DNA from: Zygaena filipendulae
Taxonomy: Eukaryota > Arthropoda > Insecta > Lepidoptera > Zygaenidae
DNA: 64,000 bases
Direction of reading: 5' to 3'
Assembly (NCBI GenBank): GCA_907165275.2
Contig: OU015659.1
Coordinates: 7,854,501 to 7,918,500 of the forward strand
Positions 1-12,023 of this stretch are shown piece by piece; positions within the stretch are counted from its first letter, which is position 1, and the number at the start of each line of letters is the position of its first letter. The notes under the pieces were generated by a model, which saw nothing but the letters and a program-made list of their open reading frames with translations, had not been told where the DNA came from and did not search any database. The translations under genes and the position numbers were made by a program.

Positions 1-1174
1 GATTGAGCATGAACAAGATGTTTTTCCATAATTGACTTATTGTAGGTATTAACATCAAATTAATTTTCTCTCGCATTAAATTTATATATTTTCATCATAT
101 TTACGAAGCACAATGGTAGCTATGTTATGTTGTCAATTGTTTTAACTAATAAGGAATGATGATGATTGAAGGATGGTTAATCTTTTATTTAAAACTCTTT
201 ATAGGAGTAGGTACACAATAATAAATTAGCGTTTTGAGCTTTACTACGGTAAACTTTGGACACGATGCAGTTACATGTAGCTATGTATTTCCGACTCGAC
301 AATGGACCGCATTGTGTATATTAGTTTTTATTGTTTGCGTGCATGGTCATGGAGATAAAATAAATAGTAAAAATAAATGAAATTAGTTCTATGTTTGATC
401 ATAATTTTTTCCAATAGTATTCTAGAATCATCCACAAAGGTGACAAAGGTTACATATGTCGTTTAAGACTTAAGAGTTTTTTCATAAACAAAACATTACC
501 ACGATTTAGCTTAGCACATTTTGTAAACATAGATGCCTGACGGCACGGATTTCGCCTCACAATCAGTTTAGGCAACAGTGGCATCGATCTATGTAATATA
601 GTTTTATCTGTAAGTTAGTTTATTGAGATAACTACTTTTTTGTACTTGCTGATCTAAATAAACGTATTTTTATCTTAATTCTTAATTAGCATTATTTATT
701 ATTTGGTATTGAATGTTTACATTAATAAAATAAGTAGGTTGTATCTCTAATTATCTAATTCGCGTTTTTGTCATGGCTCACCATTAGTTTACCCGTTATA
801 AAATCAAAGCTCGACGACCTTATCATTCGTTTTGTGGCATTAACAAAACATTTTGTCTCTACTAACCACGTGGCTGCGGTTTGTTTAATCTGTTTGCGGC
901 CACAAATTGAAACTGTTTTGTATTCGAACTTTAGCATAATGAGTAGACAGTAGGTAGTGAATATTTATTTTGTAGTTGTTTGTTGCTACGGTATTGGCTC
1001 GGAAATGGTTTCACATAATTATACTTTTATATTTTTTTCTAGAGAGGTAAGCAGAAACTATAAACGCACTAATTGATCAAACCTTTGCCAAACATTTTTT
1101 GTCTTAGGTACACTTGCAAATCTTCGGTGACAAGACGTCGCGTCGTTACCTACAGCTGTTGTATTTATTTTTAA
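1..1174. other. AT-rich non-coding DNA, nothing recognised
   Basis: I see no gene, tRNA or clear repeat. The open frames here are short (about 60 codons), lie on both strands over the same bases, and have no recognisable domain. Confidence 0.6.
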
Positions 1175-1352
1175 CTAGCTGTTCCCCGCGATTTTAACCG
1201 CGAAAATTTTGGAGATCCCACTGGAATTCCGGGATAACGAGTACGCTATGTCCTTCTCTGTACCCCTGACAACGTGTATGCAAAATTTTATGATGATCGA
1301 TTCAGCCGTAAAGGCGTGAAAGCGTAACAAATAAACAAACATTCGAAAGTGC
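1175..1352 (-). mobile_element. Helitron-like (Lep1-type) non-autonomous copy
   Basis: The copy begins CTAGCTGTTCCCCGCG and keeps the family's internal landmarks: 'gaattccggga', 'ctatgtccttctctgtaccc', 'ctgacaacgtgtatgcaaa' and 'gcgtaacaaa'. On the minus strand the GC hairpin followed by CTAG is the 3' end. The 5' part fades after about 1350, so the copy is truncated or diverged. No coding capacity. Confidence 0.75.
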
Positions 1353-2324
1353 ACTGGAATTACACACATGCGTTTAAATAAATTTTCAATCACTCTTAAT
1401 CTCAATCATTATCTCCTTTGTCTATGCGATTTTATGATAGAATAAAATAGGTAATTGAAAACTTTGATTCCGGTTATAAGTTTTTGCATACTTCATTGCA
1501 TTCAAGATTTACCTATAATGATGTTAGAACCTGAATTATTTCATTTTAAATACATATATATATATACACCTTCTTTATATACCTGTTGCTGCAGTTTTAT
1601 TTACATCTACACAAAGTCTAACAAAAATTACAATTAGTTTCAACGTACTGTCTGCGCTGTTTATGGGAAATGAAGATTTTATTTCCAATTGTAAAGAACG
1701 GAATCCGTCTTTGTAAAGTCCACGCGGAAATATGAATAAAATGTAGAAAGAATAAATGAGTAGGTACCTAGTATTTTTTTAAAACAAGCTTTTAGGATCG
1801 TATACAACGTGCCGTGTCTGTGTTGTTAATCATTAAGGAGTTCTCTCGTTAGGAGGCAATAGACATGTTATGATGTTTAGGCTAGTTGATTGGCTCTTCT
1901 ACCTTCGACTGTCATATGTAATCTTTTTCGAGTTCTTCTGTCTCTATCTCCTTAATATCTTCCTGGGTGCGAGACGAAAGTTTTAAGTTGTACCTACTTT
2001 TAGTTATTGGTAAGTAGCCTGTTTATTTTATATTAAAGATCTTTTTTTCTTTAACGAGCAAGGCCTACAGGCATACACAGGTGGATGCACCTGGGGAAGG
2101 ATATCTATATAATGAGGCTGAGTGCGCATTCAGGACACGTGCGGGGCGATACCCCGCTCGCTCGTAGTTAATGAGATGAAAAATTATGATCGTCCGACTG
2201 TGCTGACCCCTTTCGCACTCCTAGGTTTTATTTTGCACGTTAACCATAAATAAACATTGCAACACCTTATTATTCTTACCTGAATATTTTATAGGTTATG
2301 GATCTATAATTAATCTATATAGTT

Positions 2325-2355
<31 letters not shown>

Positions 2356-2527
2356 CAGAATAAACAAAATTACCTATTATTTGTATATCGCACGATAAAC
2401 ATGTACCTATTGGTTATGTGTTTAGGTAACCTAGGTAACTATGACCACATAGGTACTCAAATGTAACTTTTTGTATAATGCCATTATAAATTAAGTAAGT
2501 AAGTCTTTTACCTCAAAATATTAAGAA
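1353..2527. other. Non-coding DNA; unassigned GC-rich patch
   Basis: Mostly AT-rich and unassigned. About 2045-2220 is relatively GC-rich and includes a small hairpin (gcggggcgataccccgc, near 2141), but I recognise no family. A microsatellite is listed separately. Confidence 0.5.
2327..2356. repeat. (ATACAT)n microsatellite
   Basis: About five uninterrupted hexamer units of ATACAT. Confidence 0.85.
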
Positions 2528-2575
2528 CTAGCTGTTTTCCACGATTTCGATCGTAAGTTCCCTTCCCTTTTACTA
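2528..2575 (-). mobile_element. Terminal fragment of a Helitron-like copy
   Basis: CTAGCTGTTTTCCACGATTT matches the CTAG/hairpin end of the Lep1-type family. The rest of the element is missing or unrecognisable. Confidence 0.5.
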
Positions 2576-2984
2576 TTTTTAGGAATCAATAGCTCTCCAA
2601 CTTCTAAATAAATAATTAAAATACACAAAAATAATAGAATCAATCGAAAACGAACCGTTTATGCGTCAAGTATCCAAACATGGTGTAGCTGCAGGATGAA
2701 TGAACTGTAGTGATAGAGATAGATTGTCAGGGCTCGTATGTATGCAGCGCAGTGTGAAAACTTCGTTAGCGCGATTCAGCACTTCCATATAGCCAGTACT
2801 CGTCGCTTCGTTGTAGTTCGTGACTTGTGGCGTAGGCGTCGCCACACATGTAAAATTTCATCAATAAATTGCTTGTTTCTGATTCTGTGAACAGCATTCA
2901 ATTATTTTCGAGGCAAACTGTAGGTACTGTTATGTTTTCACTTATACAATTATTAATCTAAACTTAACATAACCTAAAATTAAT
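2576..2984. other. Non-coding DNA next to the LINE fragment
   Basis: No gene seen. The part next to 2985 may be 3' untranslated sequence of the minus-strand retrotransposon fragment. 2690-2850 is moderately GC-rich and unassigned. Confidence 0.4.
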
Positions 2985-3950
2985 CTAAAATATATTATTA
3001 AAAGGAGTCCCTTTAGGCAAGGTTCCGAAGATACTGGCAGCGTTCCCCCTTTGAATAGCTAGGCTAATTCTTTGTGCGAGGTAGCTGCCAGCTCTTCGGT
3101 CTCCTGTGATGTCGACTAACCTTTTTGCTATTTCCTTAAAAAGCCTTATAGCGCTAGGACCCCACGGACCAAGGGTCTCGACACCGAATGGCACAAAATC
3201 ATATTCAGGGCCTAGACCCCTGTATTTGCGTGCTTTAGTATTTTCAGCCGCTTCGCAGGCCGCACCGGCTCTGTTGTTGGTTCCATGTAGATGGGAAGGG
3301 GCCAGCGTGTCTGAACAGGTTGCATCCCATACTAGCACCCGCCCCATCTTCCATGGAATCAAACTCATACCGTCCGGTCTCTTGCCATCGTCTCTTGCAA
3401 TGCCAGTCGGCTCAAGTAGACTTGGCACGTTGACGGTGGCAAGGGACCGGCGTATGATATCGTTAAGTGCGGCATGTCTCGAGAAGCGGCCTGCACTTTT
3501 TTGGCATGACAGTCCGTGATGTCCTAGCTTGTCGACATCACTGCCACAGGGACATTTATGAGGAGCGCAGACCGGGACCCCAAGCCGTAGACAGGTTGCG
3601 ATTCGGAGCGTGTCAGGCTCAAGAAAAGTTCCTGTTCTTGACGAAGGGTACGCGTGGAGCCAGTAGCCGGCTTCATGCGCACCCACGGCCAAAAGCCTAG
3701 CACGCGTCGAACCTGTACTACTGCTCAAAAGAGTATCATATGTCAATTTGCAAATTATGTCGTCCCAGCTCCTCTGTGAATTTGGACAAACTGGAAAATT
3801 TTGACCTGGGCATGCAATTAAGAAAGCGTTCCTAGCTTCCTCCAAGCCAGCAATCTCAAAGTTTGAGGGTGATGCCCTTAAAATTTTACTTATGAGATTT
3901 GCTGAACTATGGATAGAAGATAGGAAGGCTGGTAGTGCGACACTGGAAAT
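2985..3950 (-). pseudogene. C-terminal fragment of a non-LTR retrotransposon ORF (CCHC finger + endonuclease-like domain)
   Basis: The minus-strand frame is open for about 320 codons and stops at 2985. A start at 3845 would be TTG, but the frame continues upstream (about 35 residues, including ALPAFLSS) to roughly 3950, where a Helitron-like copy begins, so this is a 5'-truncated fragment and not a gene with its own start. Landmarks in order: a Cys/His cluster (CPCGSDVDKLGHHGLSC, then GRFSRH); then KRPDG, VLVWDATCSDT and ENTKARKY, spaced like the PD-(D/E)XK restriction-like endonuclease found after the reverse transcriptase in R2-type LINEs; then a C-terminal QRGNAASIFGT. The reverse transcriptase is absent. 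Assignment to an endonuclease-type LINE rests on motif order only; the clade is not certain. The frame has no stops over its whole length, so the fragment is not very old. Confidence 0.6.
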
Positions 3951-3952
3951 TT

Positions 3953-4146
3953 TTAGCTGTTTCCTATGGTTTCATCCGAGTTCATTTCAGAGTTTCCACG
4001 GGAATTCCGGCATAAAAGACCCTATATGAACTTCTTTTCACCCCTGACAATGTGTATGCAAAATTTTATTGTGATTAGTGGAGTAGTTAGGCTGTAAAAT
4101 CGTAACAATTAAACAAATGAACTCATATTCGTATTTATAATAGAAG
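3953..4146 (-). mobile_element. Helitron-like (Lep1-type) copy abutting the LINE fragment
   Basis: Begins TTAGCTGTTTCCTATGGTTT (a decayed CTAG/hairpin end) and continues with 'gggaattccggcataaaa', 'cccctgacaatgtgtatgc' and 'cgtatttataatag'. Its hairpin end lies within a few bases of where the minus-strand LINE frame stops being recognisable, so this insertion or a linked deletion may mark the LINE truncation. Confidence 0.7.
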
Positions 4147-5412
4147 GTATTACCTAACCATTTGTATTTTATTATATTAGTATTTTAGTATATTTCGACA
4201 TTCCTTTGGAATTCTACAGAACTAAAAACGTCATCGAATTTCATTGCGTAAATTAGATGATGTAGGTGGATAATGGATATAGGTATAGATAGATAAATGA
4301 GAAAAGTGGCTTTTACTTTGATGATAAACAAATTTTGGAACTTCGAATTTTTTACGTTATTTCATAAAAAAATTCAGCTTTCACGTAACCTACTTTATAA
4401 AGTTTCTAAGAAGTATCTAATGTTTTGTACATACTTATAAGCAAAATCGAAAACAACTTTATGTGAGTACTTATCTTAGTTTACAAGCTATACCATAAAG
4501 TTAAAATTTGCTATCTTGAGAGGACCGACAAAGTTTAGCACTGAAACAGGTCTAATGAAGTCTGTACGTGGACTCTAAGCTTGCGAGTACCCAAGTAACT
4601 GTAAATTACAGAAATGGCTTTGGGCCTTAATTCTAGTGGCTACTGTATTTGGTATTATTGGAAAACCCTAAAATACTTACGTTTCATTGAAATACGGATA
4701 ATAACTTCTTTATCGCGACGAAATGGTAAAAACACGGTTAGGTATCTTCGTATACCTACTTATATTAACGTATAATTCTTATAAAAATTGAGCCTCTGCA
4801 TTTTAACAACAGATAATCTCTAGTAACGTGGTGTAATTTATCTGATTTATGCTCAATATTAGAAATACTCGATGGCTTTTAGATAATAAATAATTTTATT
4901 ATGTGTTTTACGGAATAACCTTAAACCTTATAGTAATTTTACCGTCTTCAATCGTTTTCGATTTATATACATAAAATAGCTTTATTGTATTTATTGTGTT
5001 GTTAATAAAATGTGTTATTTACCCTTTAATTCAATTCGAACACTTCACATATCCGTGTATGATCAACTCTCGACTCGGCTACGCTAAAATTATTATGTGA
5101 GGGGCAATCAAATAACCGCGCCAGAGGTGCTAAGTGGGAGCAATTAGCAAGCATAGATTATGACGCTTTATATAATATTAGAAGTTTCATGTCACTGTTT
5201 GAGTAGGTTAATCATTTAAATACCTAGATGTCAATTGAAGCGCCGCGCCGCTCCCATGCGAGCTGCAACAATTTCGGTTGAAACATACGTCGTTGCTAAT
5301 AAGTTTGTGTAGTGATCTCGTATTTGTTTAGTGACTTTTATATAGGTAATGATGGTCGAATATTCTATAATATTTAGTTATCGTATACTTAAATTAATAA
5401 CATAAATCTAGG
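4147..5412. other. AT-rich non-coding DNA
   Basis: No gene or clear repeat. Around 5100-5290 two short GC-rich stretches (ataaccgcgccagaggtgc; gcgccgcgccgctccc) stand out, but I cannot assign them. Confidence 0.5.
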
Positions 5413-5613
5413 CATACTAATATTATAAAGAGAAAGATTTGATTTTTTGTTTGTTTGTTTGTTACGATTTCACTCAAAAACTACTGGACCAATTTCAAAA
5501 CATCTTTTAGCATTAGAAAGCTACATTATCCCTGAGTAATAGGCCATATTGTAATCCGGAATTCCCGCGAGAACTCTGAAATTAACGCGGGTGAAACCGT
5601 AGGGAACAGCTAG
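5413..5613 (+). mobile_element. Helitron-like (Lep1-type) copy
   Basis: Starts with 'catactaatattataaag', carries a (TTTG)n stretch, and ends with 'gggtgaaaccgtaggg' then CAGCTAGT. Both ends are recognisable, so the copy is near full length (about 200 bp). Confidence 0.8.
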
Positions 5614-5761
5614 TCTATAAATATTTTAATTCCAAGTAGCTTATGGAATCTTACCTACTTTACTAACAAAAAATGTTAGTTACTATCCAATTATTTTATT
5701 ACAAACCTTTATTTAGTCATTTACTTAGGTATCTAAATTATTTAATAAAGTATTAAATAAA

Positions 5762-5825
5762 CTAGCTGCTGTTTGCTGCGGTTTCACCCACGTTGATTTG
5801 GGAGTTTCTGCGGATCCTTTCTTAG
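5762..5825 (-). mobile_element. Terminal fragment of a Helitron-like copy
   Basis: CTAGCTGCTG followed by 'tgcggtttcacccacgttga' is the CTAG/hairpin end. The body is missing. Confidence 0.55.
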
Positions 5826-6264
5826 CTAACGATATATTATTTATCTGAGGCTAACGTCTCCGGGCAAAACTCTCTCCTGGCGTGCCTGTCAAATATCAGC
5901 TTCATAAGTGAAGTAGTTTTCGAGATTTTGTGTTTGGTCATATAGGTACACATTTGTACAGATGATTGTATGATGAAAGTATTGTGCTTTGTCCCCATCA
6001 TGTTCAATAAAGAACAATTTCCCATTAGTTTATTTTCAATATCAATTTTATTATTAAAAATCGTAAGTACTTGCTCATATTGGAATGTGAACAATAAAAT
6101 CATTTTTTAATTTAAATTTATTGTGTTTTACTAAATTTTTATAGGATCTATGTAAAAAGCATTTTTCATGTTTTAAATCAATATCCTACCCATTAACTAA
6201 TACTTCATTGGTCTATGTAACTTTTTTATTTTTATAAATCAATAAACTCTTCTTTGTATCTCTC

Positions 6265-6362
6265 TGTCTACCCAATGGTTAACTGTTAGAGAAAGCCGCA
6301 AGGCATTAAGTTCGCCATTTGTAGTTTTTGTGCAAAAATATTAAATAAATAAATAAATAAAC
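6265..6362 (+). mobile_element. LINE-like 3' terminal fragment with (AAAT)n tail
   Basis: Contains 'ctgtctacccaatggttaac', 'aaggcattaagttcgcc', 'tttgtgcaa' and ends in (AAAT)n at about 6342-6361. This end resembles a 3' terminus found repeatedly in moth genomes with a short tandem tail, typical of severely 5'-truncated LINE copies. No coding part remains. Confidence 0.45.
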
Positions 6363-7117
6363 GAAACGTGTTACATTATTCTACCTAAGCAAAGTAAAAT
6401 AAAACTCATACGTATTAAGACACCAGAACATTACAACACGAAACAAAAATAAACGTTTTCAGTTTATGAAGCAGTAAAAACATGATCCTAAATTTTTATA
6501 CTCGCATATTCATACTTGCTGCTTCACATTTATACGTCAGTGTATATTATATTATGGGGTACGTAGATGAGCCATCTCGAGCAAGAGAAGGTGTTCGATG
6601 AAAGCAAATGCTTGTAATGTGGAATATTTTTTTTGCCACAGGCTTCCAGTCATGTTAAGGTAGATCGAGCGACACTTTAATATCACATGACGAGGAGATA
6701 TATACAAGTATACACAAATATGCTCACGCCTATCTCTTGATGTGACAGAGACGAGACTCCACTTGACACGATCCTTCACCCTCTGTGTTGCTCTTGATGT
6801 TCGATTGCCTTTCCGAGAACGATATGGTCCCATTAAAAAAATTGCAAAAAAAAAAACACCTGTTCACAAACGGCCAGCATTTTGAGTAAATCCGAGAAAA
6901 GAGAAGATCCATGTTTTGTATTTTCGAGAATCCCAAGGTCCTAATGTTTGACCTGTGACACCAATTAAATAGCAAGAGAGTCAAATGTTATAGCAATTTC
7001 CGATACGCGAGCACCCACTAAAATGCATTTTCTGCCCTAATTGGTATTACAAATGCTGGCAGTTCGTCCACCTGGGATGAACTCTTCACACTTAGGTACT
7101 TTAATTATACTTATTAA
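6363..7117. other. Non-coding DNA, nothing recognised
   Basis: Two overlapping minus-strand frames (6552-6833, 6730-6984) are short, have no domain, and read through A-runs. I treat them as chance. Confidence 0.5.
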
Positions 7118-7190
7118 CCGACCTCCCATAAAGGAGGAGGTCCTCAATTCGTCTGGATGTTTTTTATTTATTTCTTTTTATTTTATTTAG
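7118..7190. mobile_element. Terminal fragment of the 'accgacttcc' foldback family
   Basis: 'ttaaccgacctcccataaag' followed by 'gaggaggtcctcaattcg' matches the left end of the 20768-22028 element. Only the first few dozen bases are clear. Confidence 0.5.
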
Positions 7191-7560
7191 CCAGTTTGCT
7201 TCCATAAATTACCGAATGATCTGAGCAATCTTGTCTCTATATTCGTCCACTACATCATCTCTCATTCCATGACAACTCATACTATTTTCGACCTTTTTTG
7301 GTATAACATAATGTATAAAAAAATGTTAAACTAGTATTAAGATTTTTACCAAAATAAACTTTATTATTATTATTATTTCTAATCTTATTATTCACCGCCT
7401 CATCACACATACCTCGCAGCGCAGGAAATGCATGTTTATGCTAAAAATCAACTTTTACGCCACCTCTGATCAGAAGTAGCTCGGTCTATTTACATCACAA
7501 GTATAGGTAGAACATTCGTGATTCGGGTGAGTGATTTGTGATACCTGCATAATGCATATA

Positions 7561-7734
7561 TATTACACTGATATTAAAAATGTGAAAGTAAGTCTGTCTG
7601 TCTATCTTTCACGCCTTAACTACTGAACCGATCATCATTAATTTTTGCACACACACACAGAGAGGACTGGGTACATTATTAATTCTTGTCGGAACTCCAA
7701 AATTAACAAGGGTGAATCCGCGGGGAACAGCTAG
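7561..7734 (+). mobile_element. Helitron-like (Lep1-type) copy
   Basis: Has 'gatattaaaaatgtgaaag' near the start, a (CTGT)n tract, and ends 'gtgaatccgcggggaacag' then CTAGT. The middle is shortened and carries a small (CA)n run. Confidence 0.75.
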
Positions 7735-8465
7735 TAGAGAAATAAATGAAACGAGTAAAAAACGGAGTTAATTTTTTAAATAAATTTTAGCATGACATGA
7801 ATTTCGCATCTTCGAACCGAACGAATCCAAATATTTTTGCATTAATAAAAAAAAAATACACGGCTCCAGCCCAAAAAGGCATTTGATGCGAAAAACGTCG
7901 AAAATCATATGAAAATACAAAACAAGAGGTAGATATGGAGGAAAATGTTATTATTAAAATTGAATAAACATACCCGGGAGTGGTGTGGAAACAAAAATAA
8001 AGCATCTGGGCCGCGTGCGCTCGCGCCTCGAATTTTAGTTTCGACACAAATTCGTTTTACGCGAACCCGTCACGTTCGTATTGTAACTATTTGCGGACAA
8101 AAATGCAAAAAGCGTATCTATGTTGACGTTTTTCTTTTATGTACAATTACTGAGTAAGTGTAACATACTGTAGCCATGCTGGTGAAACAATACATTTCTC
8201 TTCTGCCTTATATAATAACGTGTTAATCAGACAATTTTATTTTTTTAAATAATTAAATTAATAGAAATGTTTAATCACACAAGCAGTTCTGTAAAAACCG
8301 GCTACACTTGTGGTGCATATAAAACGAGAAAGGATAAAATATCATCGATGAAAGGTAAGAAGTTATTAAATTATAACCCGAGTAAACTGATGAAACCTAC
8401 TTATCTGACTGAAAGTTAATATTATGAAATCATCTTTTCATCGGTTTCTAAAGAAGGCTATTTTT
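7735..8465. other. Non-coding DNA, nothing recognised
   Basis: Overlapping opposite-strand frames of 70-86 codons (7787-8157) have no domain and no typical coding composition. The patch 8005-8060 is GC-rich but unassigned. Confidence 0.45.
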
Positions 8466-8700
8466 GGACATAGATAAGCAATAGTGTGTTAACCCACACT
8501 GGAGAAATTTTGAGTAAATCGTGTTTTAAAAGTATAGCGCCATTTTGTTTTAACATTTTTTATGTTAAATATTTAGTTACATATTTAAGCAATGTAATAA
8601 GGTAAACATATAATTAAAAAACGTTCCCTGACTCTCAATAAATCGTTCTGAATCAATAACTTAAGTTTGTGGGTTAACATATTATTGCTTATCTGCGTCC
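8466..8700. mobile_element. Candidate MITE with ~32-bp terminal inverted repeats
   Basis: The left end (8466-8499: GGACATAGATAAGCAATA, then gtgttaacccac) and the reverse complement of the right end (8669-8700: GGACGCAGATAAGCAATA, then atgttaacccac) match at about 27 of 32 positions. The interior of about 170 bp has no coding capacity. No clear target duplication is visible, so the superfamily is unknown. Confidence 0.55.
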
Positions 8701-9300
8701 TTTTATGAAGGAGCGATATATTTTTCGACGAGGATTGAATTCACACTGCCGTAAAAGTTAACAAAACGTCTATGTAACGTACTTACATCATTCTAACACA
8801 TCTGTTAAGAAACAGAGGTATTGAATGTGCTGACATCAACAACATCGTATGTACTTAGGTACATATTCTTATACTTTGTCATAATAAAATCAAACTTAAC
8901 TCATCGTACTGCATCACAAGAAGTTTGGTGCAGTGTTGAGACGACCTGCTTCATTTATTTCATGAACAGCTGCCTAGGTTAGTTGGAAAAGTTTTTTCTG
9001 ATTTTAAATGACACGTGATAAAAACATATTTTTACAGAATTAATAATTCTTTTAAAATAGGTAGGTAACTACTTAGGTAGTACCTACTCATCATTGTTTA
9101 GAATGCCCTTTTGTGTTCCTCATAAATTTTCTTGTATTTTGCCCTGTAATTTAGAAAATAGTACCTATAAGTTATTTTATAAACCGCAAGTCCTAAATAT
9201 ATACGTATGTTTTAGGTGATGATTAATAATTGAATTAATATCTAAGAGAACATAATTTGAGAATTGATTAAATGGATTGATAAAATATAATCCAAAATAG
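8701..9300. other. Non-coding DNA rich in TAGGTA/TACCTA words
   Basis: No gene. 9055-9100 is dense in 'taggtag' and 'tacctac' words on both strands. Confidence 0.5.
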
Positions 9301-9304
9301 TATA

Positions 9305-9450
9305 TTATAAAACAAAGTCCTCCACCTCATCTGTCTGTCTGTTAGCAATAAGCTCAAAAATACCAAACGGGTTCTCATGCGGTTTTCAACAATATACAGA
9401 GTGATTCATGAGGAAGGTATAGGTAGGTATGTAGGTATATATTTTATCAA
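9305..9450 (+). mobile_element. Fragment of a second Helitron-like subfamily
   Basis: 'ctgtctgtctgttagcaata', 'ttctcatgcggttttcaaca' and 'gagtgattcatgaggaaggt' match, in reverse complement, a fragment at 23488-23640. It lacks a recognisable CTAG end. Confidence 0.45.
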
Positions 9451-9615
9451 GGTTTTGTGTAAAGTAGTTGAAATATAACGATCATTGTTGGAAGTGTCGG
9501 AAAAAGTGCATTAAAGTTTGCCTACCTACTCGGTACATGTTTTCAGGGGTACAGAGGGGTACTTAGGTATAGAAACATTCACTAACAATTTTTAAGCATC
9601 ATCATCTTAATGCTA

Positions 9616-9845
9616 TCTAATATATATAAATCACGTGTCACGTTGTTTGTCCGCGATGGACTCCGAAACTACTGAACGGATTTTAATAAAATTTTGCAAC
9701 CATTTATAATATGGTCCAACTTAAAAGATAGGATAGTTTTTATCCCGGAATTCCCTCGGGAATTGAAGGACATAGAGTACTTTTTTCCCGCAACCTCCGC
9801 GGGAACTCCGAAATTACCGCGGATGAAATCGCGGGGGACAGCTAG
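9616..9845 (+). mobile_element. Helitron-like copy, 'cacgtgtcacgttg' subfamily
   Basis: Starts TCTAATATATATAAATC and continues with 'acgtgtcacgttgtttgtcc', 'gactccgaaactactgaacg' and 'cggatgaaatcgcggggg'. It ends ACAGCTAGT. TC start, GC hairpin and CTAG end fit a Helitron terminus. It is the uninterrupted counterpart of the split copy at 22803-23442. Confidence 0.75.
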
Positions 9846-12023
9846 TATATATACATATATCACCATCTTTATGCTTGTATAAAAATAGAAAAATACTGGT
9901 CAAATAAATGAATAAAAAATCGAAAATCATACAGTTCCAGGTTACTTTGTTCTTCTAGTATAATTGAAGTATTCTTCCTTTCGACTCGATTGTATCTATG
10001 GAAGATTTTCACAACCATTCATCAAATATAGAATAGAGCGAAAACTACAAAATTTTAAATTTCTGAACAGGATCAAGTCAGTTTTCCAACAAAATAAAAG
10101 CTTATTCGAGATAGTTTCAGCCGTTTGGGAGCACAGATACACACATGGAACTTATACCTAACATCCCTCTGTTTGTGTCAGGGGTTAAAAATAACAACAA
10201 GTGGCATGTTATTTTCCGCTAGGTTTTCATGCACTATAATCTTGGCATTATTATGAATAACGTTGACATGTGATCTAGTTACAATATTCGTCTATTGCGA
10301 TGGAGACAATAAAAAGCTATGTAGAGCGCGTCAATTCCACATTTTTTTTTTCTTTTTTCCGAGAAAAGTTTTCGACGAAATCTACTGTGGTTCTCATACA
10401 TAGTTATTGGTAAAGTTTGTACGTAAGTATTGAAGTGGTATTGTTGTTGTATTGAAATATTTTTTTAGTTCTACATCAGTTTTAAAACGTCATGGATTAC
10501 TTTTGACTTCAAAAAGCAGTGCAGCGACCCAATTTTATAATGAAAGAGGTACATATTATATTGCTTTAATGAAGTTATTTCATTACATAATTAAACTGGA
10601 GCAAATATTCGCAACTACCTATACTTAACTATTACCGCTATTTTCGGCTTTTACTTTATAATATTAATTATTTCCAATTTTAATTACTAGCAAACAAAAA
10701 TGTCTCAATAAAACACAATAAGACTTGGCATTATTTGTTCCTAAATGTTTCTAGTTTTCTAGTTTCTAACTGTTAAATGACTTTAATAATAATTATAAAA
10801 TCTAGACCATATCTACGTATTCCAACATATAATAAATCGCAGATTCTATATATTGAAATAACTGACTTCCATTGAGTACCGAGTATCAATTATTGCATTT
10901 TATTTTTTCACATTGTTTTGTTTATACGTATGTATATATTTCTGCCTGTCTGGAACTAGTCTAAGAAACATCGGAAAATAATATATAAATAGTATTTATA
11001 ACGTTGTCATAATGGCTAAGTTTATTTGATCATACTGAAAGCGTTGTCAAGAAAGTAAGATTAGACCAAACTCTGCTTTACTGTCTAACGATTACATGGT
11101 ACTACAAAGTCGTAAAGCGGTTAGAAAACAAATCTTTTTATAACACAAAACGACCCGAGATAATAAAACCGGTCGAGCTAGCGAGGAGGATCGTGCAAAT
11201 AAACAGTTTTAAAATATTTATGTTGTGCACAACGTCTGCATTTAAATAATATTGCAGTCGGTGAGTTTTAGCCAGATTTCCTCCATGGGAGCCGGCGCCA
11301 GAAAATTATCAGCCGAGCGAGGAATTAAAGTAGCCGTGAACGGCATAAAATTAACAGAGTCTCTTCACTTGCTAAGTCTTAAGGTTCTGTTCTATATAGC
11401 TCAATTCACATTTACTCGGTTGCTTGGTCTCAATTTCATGCGCTCAGATTTGCGCACCTAATTAAATTTTAAGCCCTGGGTGACACTATATTAGCCGTTC
11501 TATTATAATAAAATTAACACAGGTGGTTAACTAGATTACATCTCAGCGGTGGTGGAGATTCTAATCTCGCGTAGTTAGTCGAGTGCATGCACGGCTCATG
11601 TGCTATTAGACCGTACAACACGAGATTAGTTACCAAGAACACACAAACTTGTGAGAAACACAGACGTAATTATTGCGTGCGGTGAAGCAACCGGTGATTT
11701 AAGCGCCCACAATAGTTTTATATTGCCGCAATCAAGCAGTAATGAATGTTTCCAACAAATTCAATTTATAATAGCTTTAATCTAAAATATCATTTGAATT
11801 AAATTAATAAATCTTTTTCATCTAGTCATTGATTCGTCCAATGTGCACCTACATTGTTAATATCGATATCTTATTTTTATCATTACATAGTTTTATAATA
11901 GAAAGGGGAGATTACATCCTTGATAAGAAAAAAAAAATAGCAAAATAATTGTTTACATTGAAACCTTGTACTTTTTAGTAGGTACCTTATAAATGATAAC
12001 TTTATTATAATATTAATTTTTTA
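9846..12023. other. Non-coding DNA, nothing firmly recognised
   Basis: Long AT-rich stretch. A slightly GC-richer part (11150-11660) holds a 69-codon frame (11252-11461) without a recognisable domain. No gene can be supported. Confidence 0.45.

Noticed and set aside
3106..3700. Plus-strand frames opposite the LINE fragment
   Set aside because: Shadows of the minus-strand retrotransposon frame, which has the recognisable motifs.
11252..11461. 69-codon frame with a nearby AG and GTGAGT, considered as a small exon or recursive splice site
   Set aside because: AG and GTGAGT are not directly joined, and the frame has no domain or start context.
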